DNA from: Ignelater luminosus
Lineage: Eukaryota > Arthropoda > Insecta > Coleoptera > Elateridae
Assembly: GCA_011009095.1 (NCBI GenBank)
Contig: VTPC01008715.1
Location: forward strand, 143,559 to 207,558
Length of the DNA: 64,000 nucleotides
Direction: 5' to 3'
The translations under genes were made by a program, and so were the position numbers. Under the pieces are notes generated by a model that did no database searches, was not told the DNA's origin, and was given only the letters and a program-made list of their open reading frames with translations. The first letter of the stretch is position 1. Every line of letters starts with the position of its first letter. This document shows, piece by piece, positions 12,501-22,690 of the stretch.

Positions 12501-15500
12501 TAAATGAAAAAGTCAACGACCTGCAGTTTTTACTAATGACCTGATTGCTGGAAATTTTTTATTCAATTTCTCGTTTTCGGTATATACATAAATAAATGTA
12601 ACAACAATAAATATATACGGTGTGTAAAAAAAGTAAGGCACAAATTCATTTATGGCGTTATTTTTAATTTTTCGGAAGAATACTCGAACATTTCGATTAT
12701 TTATTTATCAGCAATATTTTAAGCAAAAAATCTTTGTTCCAAATCTCAAGATTTGCAAAAAAAATCTAATACGAAAAGTACTTGTGCAATAGCTCATTTC
12801 GAAGCTCTCACTGATACACGTTTAATGTCCAAGTTTCAGGGAATTTCAACTCCTCAAAACAAAATGGTAACCTGTCAAAGTGATTGTTTTTGTTATTGTT
12901 CACGGCCGTAGCAGGCCATGTTATTACTATTCGAGAATAATCTAAGATGCATGACTCTACATTCACTTTTCATTAGAACTGTCAACTATAATTAACTGCA
13001 AACTTTCGAATTAATCGACGTTTTTCATGATGAAGCTAACTGAAACAGAAAAACAAAAACACTAATTTTGACAGGTTGCCATTTTGCTTTGGAAAATTGA
13101 AATTTCCTAAAACTTGGACATTAAACGTATATCAGAGAGAGTTTCAAAATGAGCTATTACACAATTACTCTTTGTATTTAATTTCTTTTTACAAAATGAT
13201 GTCCTGATGCTATCTTGAAACTTGGAACAAAAATGTTTTACTTAAAATATTGCTGATAAATAAATAAAATCGACATGTTCGAGCATTCTTCCGAAAAATG
13301 AAAAATAACGCCATAAGTGAATTTGTGCCTTACTTTTTTTACACACTGTATATTACTTACAGTAGCGACGTTATGTAGATCAGTGGCTACAACTGCAATG
13401 TAATCAGTCTCTCCAAATAATCTCTTCTTATTAAACTCCCATCTTTGGCCTTTTCCAGAATTTTCAATCTTTTGCCTTGTGTCCAAATAAGATTGCTTCC
13501 ACATATTTAGCATTTCTGTTGCTTCTTGGGTTTGTTTCCGCACGTACGTAATTGGTTGTCTAAAAAAATTTAGATAAAAAAGGATAGAGCAATATTAAAT
13601 AGAGACCACCTAAACAGACGTTCACTATCCAAAGCGATCATAACTTTTTCACACAAACACCATGCTATACGTTCAAGTAGAGGTATCATTTGCTCATCGG
13701 TACAATAAAAACGAGAAAGCACCCATATCATATGCAGTCCATCCATTAAATTTGGCAAGCATTCGTTTACTTTTTGAAAATCAGTGCAGAGAGTTACTGT
13801 CTAAAATTGGTTTTCGAAAAAATACCAAATCAAGTTGAACAACTCTAATCTGCCTTTACAACATAAAGCTACTTATTTTATTATTACCTTGAAATGTCTC
13901 AGGACAGTAAATAGAAATTTTACATTATCACGTGCTTGTATATAATATTTCATTAATTCAGCTTTGTAATGTTCAAAACCGCTTATTATTTCAGATTGTG
14001 CTTGTTGCAGTAACGACATAATACGAACTAACGTTGGTTTTTTCAATTGTTCAACGATCGTACTTAAACCAGCTTCACGTTCATGCCAGTATTCATATTC
14101 AGCTATAGGCCCATTTCCAGACGGTGTCTAAAATTCATTTTCTGCCTTGATTTATTTTTCTAGTCATTATTAATAACTTTTACCTTTGCTAAATAAAGTT
14201 CTATAACTTTCATAATATGTCTTTCCCATGACATTATAACTTCCTCTAGTGATTCAATCATCTTTTTATCCTGAATAATTGCGTCATCATCAATACCACT
14301 ATCAAATATATCTGGGAAATCAGATAATGGCAATTGAATGTCATCTTCTATATGTTCTATCGTCCTAAGTGGTAATAAAAGTGTTAGTGTAAGTAAAGTA
14401 AAAACTGTAATAAGTGTTTATAAATTTTTTAATTTATTTTTCTCCTCTACCCTAAAACGCGCTTATATAACCTTTCAGGGTCACGCACGCGGCGACGGCC
14501 GCTGACCTAGCTTCAGGATGTGCACTGATCTCTTGTTTGGTTAGTTTATGTGTAATTCAAGGTCGTAGCTAGAAATAAATTTCTGGTGGGGAGGTTCCAC
14601 GAGCGCCCATGGGGGTCCTCCTGAGCTCAATAAGAAACAATTTGTAACGAATAATACAATTTTTAAAACAACAATTAGTTAGGATTTCGGGGAGGTAACC
14701 CCCCCCCCCCGTACAGCTATCGCCTTGGTATAATTTAATCATTTAAAATTTTAAACCCGCCGGGCCGCTGGAATCACCCTATATTTATAAACTCCACATT
14801 ACAGCTATCCGTTATTGTTTATGGTCAGTTGAGTTGTAAAATACCACATTTTGAGATCCGCGATTCTAACATGTAACCACAGTATATATACACATTCAGT
14901 AGTGACAACTAGCTACCCCCACCTTGACAATAATTTTCTAGTACGCCAGCGGTCCTTCATAAAATCTTCGTTAGATGGCGGTACGTTTTTATCGTTTTTA
15001 CTTTTGTTTACAAAATTAAAGAATAAATTCTTTCTACTTTTTATTTGTTTATCGTATGTTGATTGTCTTTTACTTACAAGTGATTATAATTGTATTATAA
15101 ATTTATAACAATTAAGTATACAACATCCATAGTTTTTCTTTAATAGCGAAGTATGCTCTGTTTTCAGCTATTTGAGGTTTAGTTCTATTGTAAAATTTCG
15201 ACTTCATAAAACAAGTGAAGCATCTATTAATTAATTTTTTATGAATGCTATAGAATTACCAGGGCAAGAAATTAAACGAAAACAAATTATTTGGCAGCAT
15301 CTATAGTTTTAAGTATTAGAGCATTAGAGATTTTATAATTATAATTGTAGTTCTTAAGAATATAACTTTTTGTAGTTTTTTTCCTTTTGTTGCAATAAAT
15401 TATTTTTTATTTTATTATTATTTATTATTCTTGTTTCAACTGTAATTGGTTATTTCGAAATTATTTTGTTTTAATTTGAAATTTAAAAGCTGTAGTGTAG

Positions 15501-18500
15501 TTTCTCGTCTTGTGGATTGAAATTTTAAAATCAGTTAAAAACCGCTAAGAATTGGTAGTGCCATCTGTAGGATTTATTTTGAAGGACCACCAACGACTTT
15601 CCATTTTTTGCTATATGAACTTCAAAGGCGCCGACAGCAGCTGTCCCTACTGAATGTGTATATATACTGTGATGTAACCAAGTGACCAAAAATGACTGAT
15701 GACAGCTTGAATATCTTGTGATTTTACAGCTTAGAGTTGGCGTTGTCAAACTGTCGTCAGTCATTTTGGATCACTTGGTAAAGTCTACATACCACTCTAA
15801 AGTATTAATAAATTGATTCAAATCTCCAAGTAACTCTATTTTTGTTGGTTCAGATACTAATGATCTTTCTGATGCCTGCATATATAGATCTTCAGGTTTA
15901 TCTTCGAGAAAAATGCTAATCTTTTCTGAAGCTTTCTGGATGGAAATAGACAACCTACGATAATCAGACGGTCGATTAAAATCCGATTTGGTATGTTTCA
16001 TTTTCTTATCATCAGGTTTTTTGGGTGCTGGCTTTCCTGTCACTGGTTCTCGAAATTGACTTTCCACTAGTGGTACATATCCCTTTAACCGAATACAAAA
16101 TAGTTATTTCTACATGAAATAATAGATAATACCTAACATATAATGTACTATGTTCAAAAACTTTTATTGTGATAAATCAATCATTACTTCCATTATTGGA
16201 ATTGATTTCTTACCTGTTTTGTAAGTACTTTCATGGAATGCAAAAACTTAGAAGAACAGGAACCAACAATGAAATAAGATGGTAATTCAGCATAGGTCTC
16301 TTCTTTTGTTTCAAAAATAGGAATACTCTCCTCTGATTGTCTTAGCATATAGACTATTCTTACGTTTTTGGCCATTGCATTGTTTAGTGCACCAAAACCA
16401 CCTCCAATTACATAGTCTTTTTCAATTTTTTGTATAATTTTCTAAAACATTATTATATTGTGTATTTATATGCTTCAAAATATTCTGTTATTGTTAGTCC
16501 TAGAGAATATACAATCTCAAAGTAAGCAAAATTATAACAGATTTTCTATTAAATTCTCTTGTCGAATTTGTAGTATAACTGCTTTAGCATCATATATTTA
16601 TAAACTAAGGTGGCAAGAAAAATAAGAAATCGAAGCATCACGTATTAACTTTTTGAGAAGTGAGATTCAGAAACTCCCTCGTGTCTTGTTTTTTTTTATT
16701 CTGCAGTTACAAGGAATTTTAAGAGGAAAGGAAGATAGTTTGGGAAGTTGTGAGAAAAGATGTTTAAATACTACTATATGTGAAAGCCAGGTTCAAACAG
16801 CTGTTTAATCAATTCCGTATAATCTTTGGCATTGTGACAGGGTGCTGCATTTCAAGATTGGAAAATAAAACGTTCATGAAGTATTGCTTTATTCTTGAAA
16901 CTGACATGAGTTGAAAAGGAAAAGAATGATTTAAGTGTCGCATATAAACAATTAGGTTAATTATATCACTATTATAACTAGATTCTGAACCTGAAGTTCT
17001 TGAATATTACACATCCTAGCATCGTAGATATTGATACTTGTACTTACTGGCACATAGATTACTTCTGGTTCTGGTTCAGCTTCAGGTTCGTCAGGAACAA
17101 CTAAAACAAATAATATTATAGACAATACTTTTATTAAGAAAGTTTCTAATGTTTCCTATCTCATAAATGTATGTATGTAGAAAAAAATGACTGCTATTTA
17201 ATAAATTATAATGAAAATAGGAAATACCTATTTCTTCGACCTTTCCTTTTTTTCCTTTCTTTTTTCCTTTGTCTTTTTGTTTATCTGCTTTTCCAGCTGG
17301 TGTTGTTTGTCCTACAAAAAATAAAAACTTCAAATAAAATCAGCATAAGAATTGAACTAAACAGGTACACTTCCAAAGTTTTGTTAATACTATCACACTA
17401 TCACAACTTAATACAAGCAAAAAGTTTCTGTCATCATGTCATTTGCATAAAAACAGGTTGTACAACTATTAGAGTTTAAGTATAGCATAAGGCAGTAGAA
17501 TACTTACTGTACATTTCCAGTTGTAAAATTACTTGTTAGACTTGGTATGGTTATAAGAAATGAATGATACCTATGGTTTGAAGATTACAAGCTTCAAGAA
17601 ACTTAAATGAGCAAGTCGAAGACTAAGGTACTGTTTTTAGATTCTTTGATATTAAAGCTATGATTTTGAAACAAAAAACTTTAGAAGGAAGATGAAAAAC
17701 AGGTAGAAAGTTGTTCGAATTAGTACCAATTTCAGAAAGAGAACCTCAGACTCAGAGAAATCTAGTGAGAGTAATATTAACTCTTAGTTCTTCATTCAGA
17801 AATCTTTCCAAGAATTAGACTTTTTCAGTAAAGTAACATACGTTTCAGTATTATTACCTCCAGTAGGTTGCTCTGTTCCTGGTTCTGTGCTATGTTCAGT
17901 AGCATTTTGATTTTCTTCTGGAGCTGGGGTTTCATTTTCGATTTCTGGATTAGTTTTTGGTGTTTCTGCTCCTTCTGCGTTTTCACTTACAGGTTCGGGT
18001 TGAGATTCCGGATCAGTAGCGTGTGGTGAACCTTTCTCACCTTCTTCATCTATAACAAATTAAATGTAAATTAGATATTTAATACAGTATTGTCAACGTA
18101 GTATAAGAATTTTTGTTTTGCTTTTCACGCAGTATTGAAATTTGAATATTGTGCAAATGTTGTAGTAATACGAGTACCTATATAAATAACTTTACCTGTT
18201 TTGTTTCCATCTTCAACGGGTGAAGCAGTAGGTGAAGTTTCACCTTTCTTATCTTTTCCTTTTTTATCCTTGCCTTTACCTTTCTTCTTGGGTGCTTCGA
18301 CAACTTCTTCTACCACAGGTGGTGGCTTTTTGGGTTTTGGCACTAAAAAGTAATAAAACTATTGTGATAGATTGTTTTTTTAACACCTAAGTAAATGAAT
18401 TTTGCAAAAATCAATGCAGTTCTAAACATACCAATTTGTGGAACTAAAATCTCTTCCTCAAATAATCTATCATAAGATGTTCTATAAAAGTAAAATAATT

Positions 18501-18672
18501 TATTCTCTATGCCGCTATGTTGAAACAGATCGTCATCCAAAAATGAAGTCAGCTGTTCTTCCAATTCACCTTCATTGGCCGCCATCATATCTTCGAAATA
18601 ATCGCCCGAATTTAGACCAAGAAATTTGGTAACTCGGTCTTTTACCCATTCTCTACGATGGTCTCTTGCCAT
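1..18672 (-). CDS. DNAH10: Axonemal inner-arm dynein heavy chain, DNAH10 type (5' three-quarters, cut by window edge)
   Basis: Microtubule motor heavy chain of axonemal inner-arm dynein; DNAH10 orthologues belong to the I1/f two-headed arm. Coding exons read on the minus strand: 18672-18432, 18342-18196, 18049-17858, 17311-17228, 17100-17048, 16441-16214, 16082-15793, 14364-14184, 14127-13888, 13800-13610, 13559-13361, 12065-11818, 11737-11593, 11527-11227, 9246-8903 and 6535-1. They total 9,619 nt (3,206 codons plus 1 nt) in one frame, and every junction is GT..AG. Tail segments match remembered DNAH10, for example the block around MIWVLSRFYCTDEQMIPL and WEFNKKRLF, which is why I choose DNAH10 over other axonemal chains. 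P-loops: AAA1 GPAGTGKT (residue ~2138), AAA2 GPTGGGKT (~2419), AAA3 GETGTSKT (~2772), AAA4 GVGGSGKG (~3143). AAA4 is incomplete; AAA5-6, the stalk and the C-terminus lie outside. The start is the first in-frame ATG, 9 nt inside an exon with a good acceptor, so a 5' UTR intron is likely. Weakest junction: the acceptor at 16083, whose pyrimidine tract is poor. Confidence 0.93.
6615..8389. mobile_element. hAT-superfamily DNA transposon, non-functional, in DNAH10 intron 15
   Basis: The element spans 6623-8381 and is flanked by the perfect 8-bp duplication GTGCATAT at 6615-6622 and 8382-8389, the hallmark of hAT insertion. Ends read TAGGGTGGGCCG on the left and TACGGTGGGCCG on the right (reverse complement). 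The terminal inverted repeats extend with indels for about 110-150 bp, including AATTGAGGAGACTAAAAAGG and ATATCTTCCGGTCGC on both arms. It carries a broken minus-strand transposase. It lies wholly within the intron between dynein exons 15 and 16, about 90 bp from the exon 16 acceptor. Confidence 0.9.
6898..7863 (-). pseudogene. hAT transposase remnant
   Basis: Reading from 7863 down, the first block contains VVIGCDGTAVNTVWKNG and later LHFNELPFRHLFQYLDGK-like sequence (here FHFNELPF), a recurrent arrangement in insect hAT-like transposases. After a frame change a segment with LGLLSHSRWLTTANR runs into an in-frame stop near 7427. A second open block (7358-6898) continues with FTDGPKLVYQSIQSSRYLPEDL. 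At least one frameshift and one stop break the reading frame, so no intact transposase can be made. I assign it to hAT from the flanking duplication and the element's ends more than from the protein, whose catalytic residues I could not all locate. Confidence 0.65.
8390..8902. other. Rest of DNAH10 intron 15, nothing recognised
   Basis: A non-coding remainder between the hAT element and the exon 15 donor (GTAAGC, minus strand, at 8902). A run of nine C near 8490 is the only notable simple sequence. The left flank of the hAT (CAGGGCCGACGG, 6603-6614) and this right flank could be halves of an older element, but no matching end was found. Confidence 0.4.
9247..11226. other. DNAH10 intron 14, contains a dispersed repeat
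   Basis: A 1,980-bp intron bounded by GTAATT (minus-strand donor near 11226) and TCTTTCAG (acceptor ending at 9247). Apart from a short TTTA tandem near 9285-9310 and the dispersed repeat at 10003-10371, I see no coding or structured sequence. Confidence 0.6.
10003..10371. repeat. Unclassified dispersed repeat, copy 1
   Basis: About 370 bp closely matching 39446-39807 in the same orientation. Both start with TTTCAACGAA and an imperfect palindrome of the form AACGA-CTCC-GGAG-TCGTT, continue with GTCTGTCTGTCTG and end at CAGATG. Inside, two related sub-blocks carry GGTCAAAATGGCGGCCGAA and AGTCAAAATGGCTGCCGAA. There is no coding potential and no flanking duplication that I can see. Confidence 0.75.
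12066..13360. other. DNAH10 intron 11, mostly a palindromic transposon
   Basis: A 1,295-bp intron. Of this, 12618-13348 is the palindromic element described separately. The remaining 550 bp (12066-12617) begins with ACAAGGTGTCCCAAAAAATG-like sequence near 12115, which resembles a transposon end, but no partner end was found. Confidence 0.6.
12618..13348. mobile_element. Palindromic foldback element with TA duplication (Tc/mariner-type MITE)
   Basis: 731 bp with arms of about 280 bp that are reverse complements of each other. The left arm begins CGGTGTGTAAAAAAAGTAAG; the right arm, inverted, begins CAGTGTGTAAAAAAAGTAAG. Both continue through GGCACAAATTCA and TTATGGCGTTATTTTT. TA dinucleotides flank it at 12616-12617 and 13349-13350. 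Between the arms lie roughly 150 bp of unrelated spacer. No transposase is visible. Its right end is only 10 bp from the exon 11 donor splice site at 13360. Confidence 0.85.
14558..14727. mobile_element. hAT-like MITE (170 bp)
   Basis: Ends are inverted (CAAGGTCGTAGCTAG left; CAAGGCGATAGCTG right, inverted), flanked by GTGTAATT at 14550-14557 and GTATAATT at 14728-14735. This is an 8-bp duplication with one mismatch. The interior is GC-richer and carries a run of about 14 C. No coding sequence. Confidence 0.55.
14835..15778. repeat. Degenerate long-terminal-inverted-repeat element with terminal hairpin
   Basis: The left arm at about 14872-14983 and right arm at about 15554-15680 are reverse complements with indels. 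They share CAGTATATATACACATTCAG (left) and its complement, and GGTCCTTCA with AGATGGC. Weaker similarity (TGTAAAAT) continues outward. The right end adds an imperfect hairpin: arms at 15678-15708 and 15748-15778, each ~31 bp, loop 39 bp. The interior is AT-rich and non-coding. No target duplication is clear. Confidence 0.55.
16442..17047. other. DNAH10 intron 5, nothing recognised
   Basis: A 606-bp AT-rich intron between exon 5 (donor GTAAGT, minus strand) and exon 6 (acceptor ATGTTTTAG). No repeats, coding or structured elements seen. Confidence 0.6.
17048..18672 (-). other. DNAH10: DNAH10 exons 1-5: N-terminal head and Lys/Glu/Pro-rich modular insert
   Basis: Exon 1 encodes ~80 residues beginning MARDHRREWVKDRVTKFLGL. 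Exons 2-4 (147, 192 and 84 nt) are all multiples of three, bounded by phase-1 introns, and encode almost only low-complexity sequence. Exon 2 is PKPKKPPP plus repeated GKGKDKKGKDKKG. Exon 3 is Glu/Pro/Asn-rich. Exon 4 returns to DKGKKKGKKGK. Exon 5 (53 nt, phase 1 to 0) is acidic (EAEPEPE). I recognise no fold; the segment is probably disordered. Folded tail sequence resumes at exon 6 (GGGFGALNNAM). Confidence 0.85.
17312..17857. other. DNAH10 intron 3, nothing recognised
   Basis: A 546-bp intron between the two low-complexity exons 3 and 4 (phase 1). Nothing recognisable inside. Confidence 0.6.
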
Positions 18673-18680
18673 AATTAAAA
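18673..18680 (-). other. Probable 5' UTR end and acceptor of a leader intron of DNAH10
   Basis: On the minus strand GTTTACAG precedes TTTTAATT and the start ATG. It has the form of a 3' splice site, so the 5' UTR is probably completed by a non-coding exon further upstream. That exon cannot be located from sequence alone. Confidence 0.5.
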
Positions 18681-20210
18681 CTGTAAACAAAATTACGTAA
18701 CATGTAGATTAATCATGTTAGATCGGTTGGAAGAATTTGGCCAACGAGAATCGAATGGCTTAGTAGTCTTTTACAAAAGGTGGTAATTGTTTGATTCATT
18801 TTTTAGGAAGGAGAGGGAATCAAGCAAAAAAAGACATTTTTGTTTCTTCTTTCACAATTAACAGGCTTTTTATAATTTAACTTTAAGTTTCATTTGATTA
18901 GACCTTCGATTTTGGCTTTTTTTCTTTTTTTTGGAAGTTTCTTAATTTTGCTTATTCTTCTACTACAAATTAGTATTTAGTACAATAATATTATACACAT
19001 ACTAAATGCCATCTTTGCAATAGTAATAACTATTACGCCTTTGCAATTTCAAAATTAATAAGTTGTTGTTGGATGTTAGGAAGCGATGTCTGTTTTGGTT
19101 ATTGATTAAGATCAAGCTCCTGGGTGGATAATTAAATCTAGAAATGTAAATGAAATAGAAAAGAAATGGTGTAACGGTACTTGTGAGAGGAAATAGAATT
19201 GTTAGTAAAAAAACACTTGAAGAAAGTAAACAATCCAAAGCACTTCAAGAAGTAAAGATGAAGACTAAATAATGTAAGATTGGATACTACCACAAGATAA
19301 TAATAAGATAGTAAGAAAGAAAAACGAAAAACTGGATAACGAGACCATGGAAAAGGCAGCCAAGACTCAGTTAAGAACAAATCATCATCATCACAAGAGA
19401 GAAAATGATAACAATCCAATGTTAAGCGAAACTATCGTTAAAAAAGGTCACAGTGCTTCGTCTAATTTTCTATTTTCTTGGTATCAATATTAGGGCACAA
19501 ATATCATTAAGAGAGCTTTGATAGTAAACGCCAAAACCAATCGTACTGAAAATACACGGAAAACAAACCTTGCATCGTTTTATATAACAGATTTTTAGTG
19601 TTTCCAAAAATTGCAAAAAATTATGCGACTCAAAGCATATGAGTCAACAAAAAAAATTTCTCGTATTTTTGACAAAAATACACAACTGCTGTAACTTCTA
19701 AGATTCATAGCTGTTTACATACCTTATTTTGTCTTATTAAAAACTTATTAAAACACCGAAACTAAATATATTTTTAATTATAACATCTATTCTTTAAACG
19801 TACACCTGTCTCTTGAAATCTTGACAAGAAAACTATTTATTTACGTTATTTACAAGTTACCATGCAACATATACATCATGAGTCACACCATTACTACTGT
19901 TGTAGTTGATGATGACTCATTATTATGTACTATTCACAGTTCTTTACTTTCTGAATATTTTGGAAATTTCGAAATTTTTGTAAAACAGAAATTCTATATT
20001 TTAACTGTGGGAACAGTACCTTAAAAGTCTTATGATATCACAAAACATATTTGTTATAAATGGGTAAATACTACTGTAGAAATGAAAACTGTAAAGAATC
20101 ATCTTTTATTTACACTAGAGTGTCGTTTGAGCTATGTCTTTGCTATGAAAAGTATCAAATTAATGGAAACGTAAGCATCACTTCTGTTTGATCAATAGAA
20201 TATAGATAGG
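18681..20210. other. Upstream region of DNAH10
   Basis: AT-rich non-coding DNA expected to hold the leader intron, non-coding first exon and promoter of the dynein gene. The only regulatory-looking motif noted is the X-box-like site near 19856. Short open stretches here have no recognisable protein similarity. Confidence 0.4.
19856..19868. promoter_or_regulatory. RFX X-box-like site upstream of DNAH10
   Basis: GTTACCATGCAAC resembles the X-box bound by RFX factors at ciliary genes (GTTRCC, short spacer, RGYAAC), but it lacks one base of the right half-site. It is 1.2 kb upstream of the dynein ATG, a plausible promoter position if a leader intron exists. A match of this quality can occur by chance. 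Confidence 0.3.
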
Positions 20211-20367
20211 CAAGGCCGTAGGCAGCCTTCTTTTTCGGGAGGGGTTAAACCACAATAATTTTAGTAGTAGCAGCGTACCTATTGACCAATATTATAAAAA
20301 ATGCAAGTTGGATAAACTGATTTCAGGAAGGGTTAGAACCCCAAAACCCTTCTTGTCGGCGGCCTTG
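20211..20367. mobile_element. Small MITE related to the one at 14558-14727
   Basis: 157 bp with inverted ends CAAGGCCGTAGG and CAAGGCCGCCGAC, and inner inverted blocks GGGGTTAAACC and GGGGTTCTAACC. The ends resemble those of the 14558-14727 element (CAAGGYCG). No convincing flanking duplication is seen here. Confidence 0.45.
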
Positions 20368-20829
20368 TGGCTAGAGAAGATATTCCTTTTTATTGTATTA
20401 CTTTGCACTAACTCTACTATCAGTGTCACTCCTCAGAAACGGTTTTTTTTTAAATATTTAAAATAATAATATGGATATAAGAAAGAACTTTTAAAATAAC
20501 TGCATAAATCTAGAGAATAGTTCTTTAATAGATAACGCCAGATAGTGTTAATTTCTAGTTTAGAAAATTAAATTACATTAGTAGGTTTTGCTGCTAATTG
20601 AATCTTTTGCTTAAAATATTTTTTACCTAATTGGCTTAATAGGTCTAGATATTATCACAAGGTGTGTTTACGTAATGCAGCTCACGTAACACAATCTTGT
20701 TGATGTAGAACAAAGAAGTGGATTGAGAAAGCAAAACTTTATTATTTTTACATAATCTTTAAATAAATATAAAAAAATCTTTTTGTACAAAATTAAACAT
20801 ATGGGCAATATTCTCGACCATTCCTGAAA

Positions 20830-21560
20830 TATCGTCCACGTGGTCTGAAGTATTGTTCTCATAGTCACACTACAAAACTATGATTAAAGAATCTGAACAC
20901 TTAAAGTCTTCGAGATGATCTTCTGCAAGACATTCTACATATTGTCTCATGTCACTTTGATAGTCTTCAAACAGAGCATAGCCAGCTTTCATCATCTTTA
21001 CTTATTGTGAATTGTGGCATGCCTGCAAGAGGCATTTAAAATGTTTCTTTTCGGTATTTGTGCCTTGTAATTGAGTGTCGGGTATTAAAATCAACTTGGA
21101 GAAGCTAGAAGCTTTAGAGGCACCAGTTGCTAGCAAAGGTTTTTCGAATCATCAAATGAACCTGCCTCTCGGTTGATCCATAAAGATCGGATACCTATAT
21201 GTATACTCCAGAATATTTAGATCAAATTCCGCTGGATCTAAACCCATCCTCGATATTGACCATGACAAGTGTATTTTGCCAAACTGGATGGAAACCTTTA
21301 CCAAACTGATGTTTTGTAAGTCTTCCGTTTACCGCTTTTACTTTACTGCTTTCAATTGTCTCGGTGATGCTCAGATGAGCGGAAGACAGTCTTCAGCTGC
21401 AACTGTGGATAGCGTATTGAACTACATTAATATGAAAAAATGCACCATCCATGGTTAACAAAACAGCTTCAGGGTATTTGATATTAAAAAATAGTGTAGC
21501 CATTTTAGACGCGCTTGCACTAGCAACACCGTCACACTCTTCGCTTGCTCATTACAGATA
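20830..21560 (-). pseudogene. Decayed coding remnant, unidentified
   Basis: On the minus strand several stretches read like protein but are broken by stops and frame changes. One near 21040-20880 reads KMMKAGYALFEDYQSDMRQY, then VECLAEDHLEDFKCSDSL. Another, near 21140-21010, reads SFSKLILIPDTQLQGTNTEK then HFKCLLQACHNSQ. A third includes DPAEFDLNILEYTYRYP. The amino-acid composition is unlike random AT-rich translation. I do not recognise the family. It may be an old gene copy or a transposon-encoded protein. Confidence 0.3.
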
Positions 21561-22239
21561 AGATGAGCAGGCTTTAAGTCCTTAGCAGCTAAAGCAGACT
21601 GAACAATGGAGTTTTAGACGTTAACCTTTCTCATCTAATGTGAAAAACTTTGTGGTAAGTTTTTCATATCAAGTTGATTCTTGATACTGACGAACTTAAT
21701 TTTTTTTTTAATTTTTGTGCTTTCGCCCAGAGAAAAAGATGCTCCAACGCAATTCACTGTTTGGCACTTTCTTTGCGAAAGTTCGGGATGTAGTTAAATA
21801 AAACACAGAAGGGGCGAAAGCGAGCTTAGCCCGCTCTGAAAGTATTTTTGTTTGCTCTGGACAAATTTTAGATAATCTAATATTATAGGGATCAGAATAA
21901 ATACATTTAAATTAGCTGTTTGTATTTTCCTTTTAAACATCACTGGTAGCCAGCAACTAATAAGTAAGACAATGTACGCGGCATTTACTTCTCAAACGGA
22001 TGCGAGTTAAAGCCTGTAAAAATAGGTAAATCCACGTAACATTCACATTTGGTAGTTATTAAATCTATTTTTGGTTATGAACCTTGCTAAATTTATTTAT
22101 AACCACATTTTCTTTACAATAACTGAAAACGCTTCTTACAATTATGTAGTACCGGTAGTACTGACTTTGAAGTACAAACGAGTGACGTTTCCGGCTATAC
22201 TTCTTTTAAATTGGACAATATTATCCAAACACAACTTCA

Positions 22240-22690
22240 GATTCGGCTTCGAGCGTCACGTGAAACGGTCTACCCGGATCCAGTCGGTACGGTAATGCAC
22301 TGAAGCAGAAAAGTAAGCAGCACTCCAAGGAAATTCAACATCCGGTTGGGGGCCGGGTGGTAGTTTCCAACTCCACCTGCCAAACCCCTGCGTAATGGTC
22401 TGGGGCGCAGGGCCGGCAGGGTTCCAGTCCATTTCTCAACCTCATCTAAACAACCTGCAACGGGGGGCAGGTCGCCTCCATTACTCCAGGACTCCACGGC
22501 TGATATTCGCGCCTGAGGCTCTGCGGTACCACTGGTCGCATTCAGGAGACGAACATGCTCCGTAGTAGCTCCGGAGCGGTTGGTAAAACGTCTACTGAAA
22601 GCAGCGCTACCTGAGTGATACTTTGGGAATAGCTAGGTAGCGGCCGCCATGTTCAGGAGAGCTTTTTACATCCGCTACTTTGCTACATTC
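22240..22690. repeat. GC-rich block, possible transposon fragment
   Basis: About 450 bp clearly more GC-rich than its surroundings, with G-runs (GGGGGCCGGG, CGGGGGGCAGG) and the phrase CTTTGGGAATAGCTAGGTAG. A 75-codon minus-strand open frame (22497-22270) has no recognised similarity. Sharp compositional borders suggest an insertion, but no terminal repeats or duplications were found. Confidence 0.35.

Larger units (their letters stand above)
14365..15792. other. DNAH10 intron 7, with two transposon-like repeats
   Basis: A 1,428-bp intron between exon 7 (ending 15793) and exon 8 (starting 14364). It contains the small hAT-like MITE at 14558-14727 and the long-inverted-repeat region at 14835-15778, which together occupy most of it. 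Confidence 0.6.
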
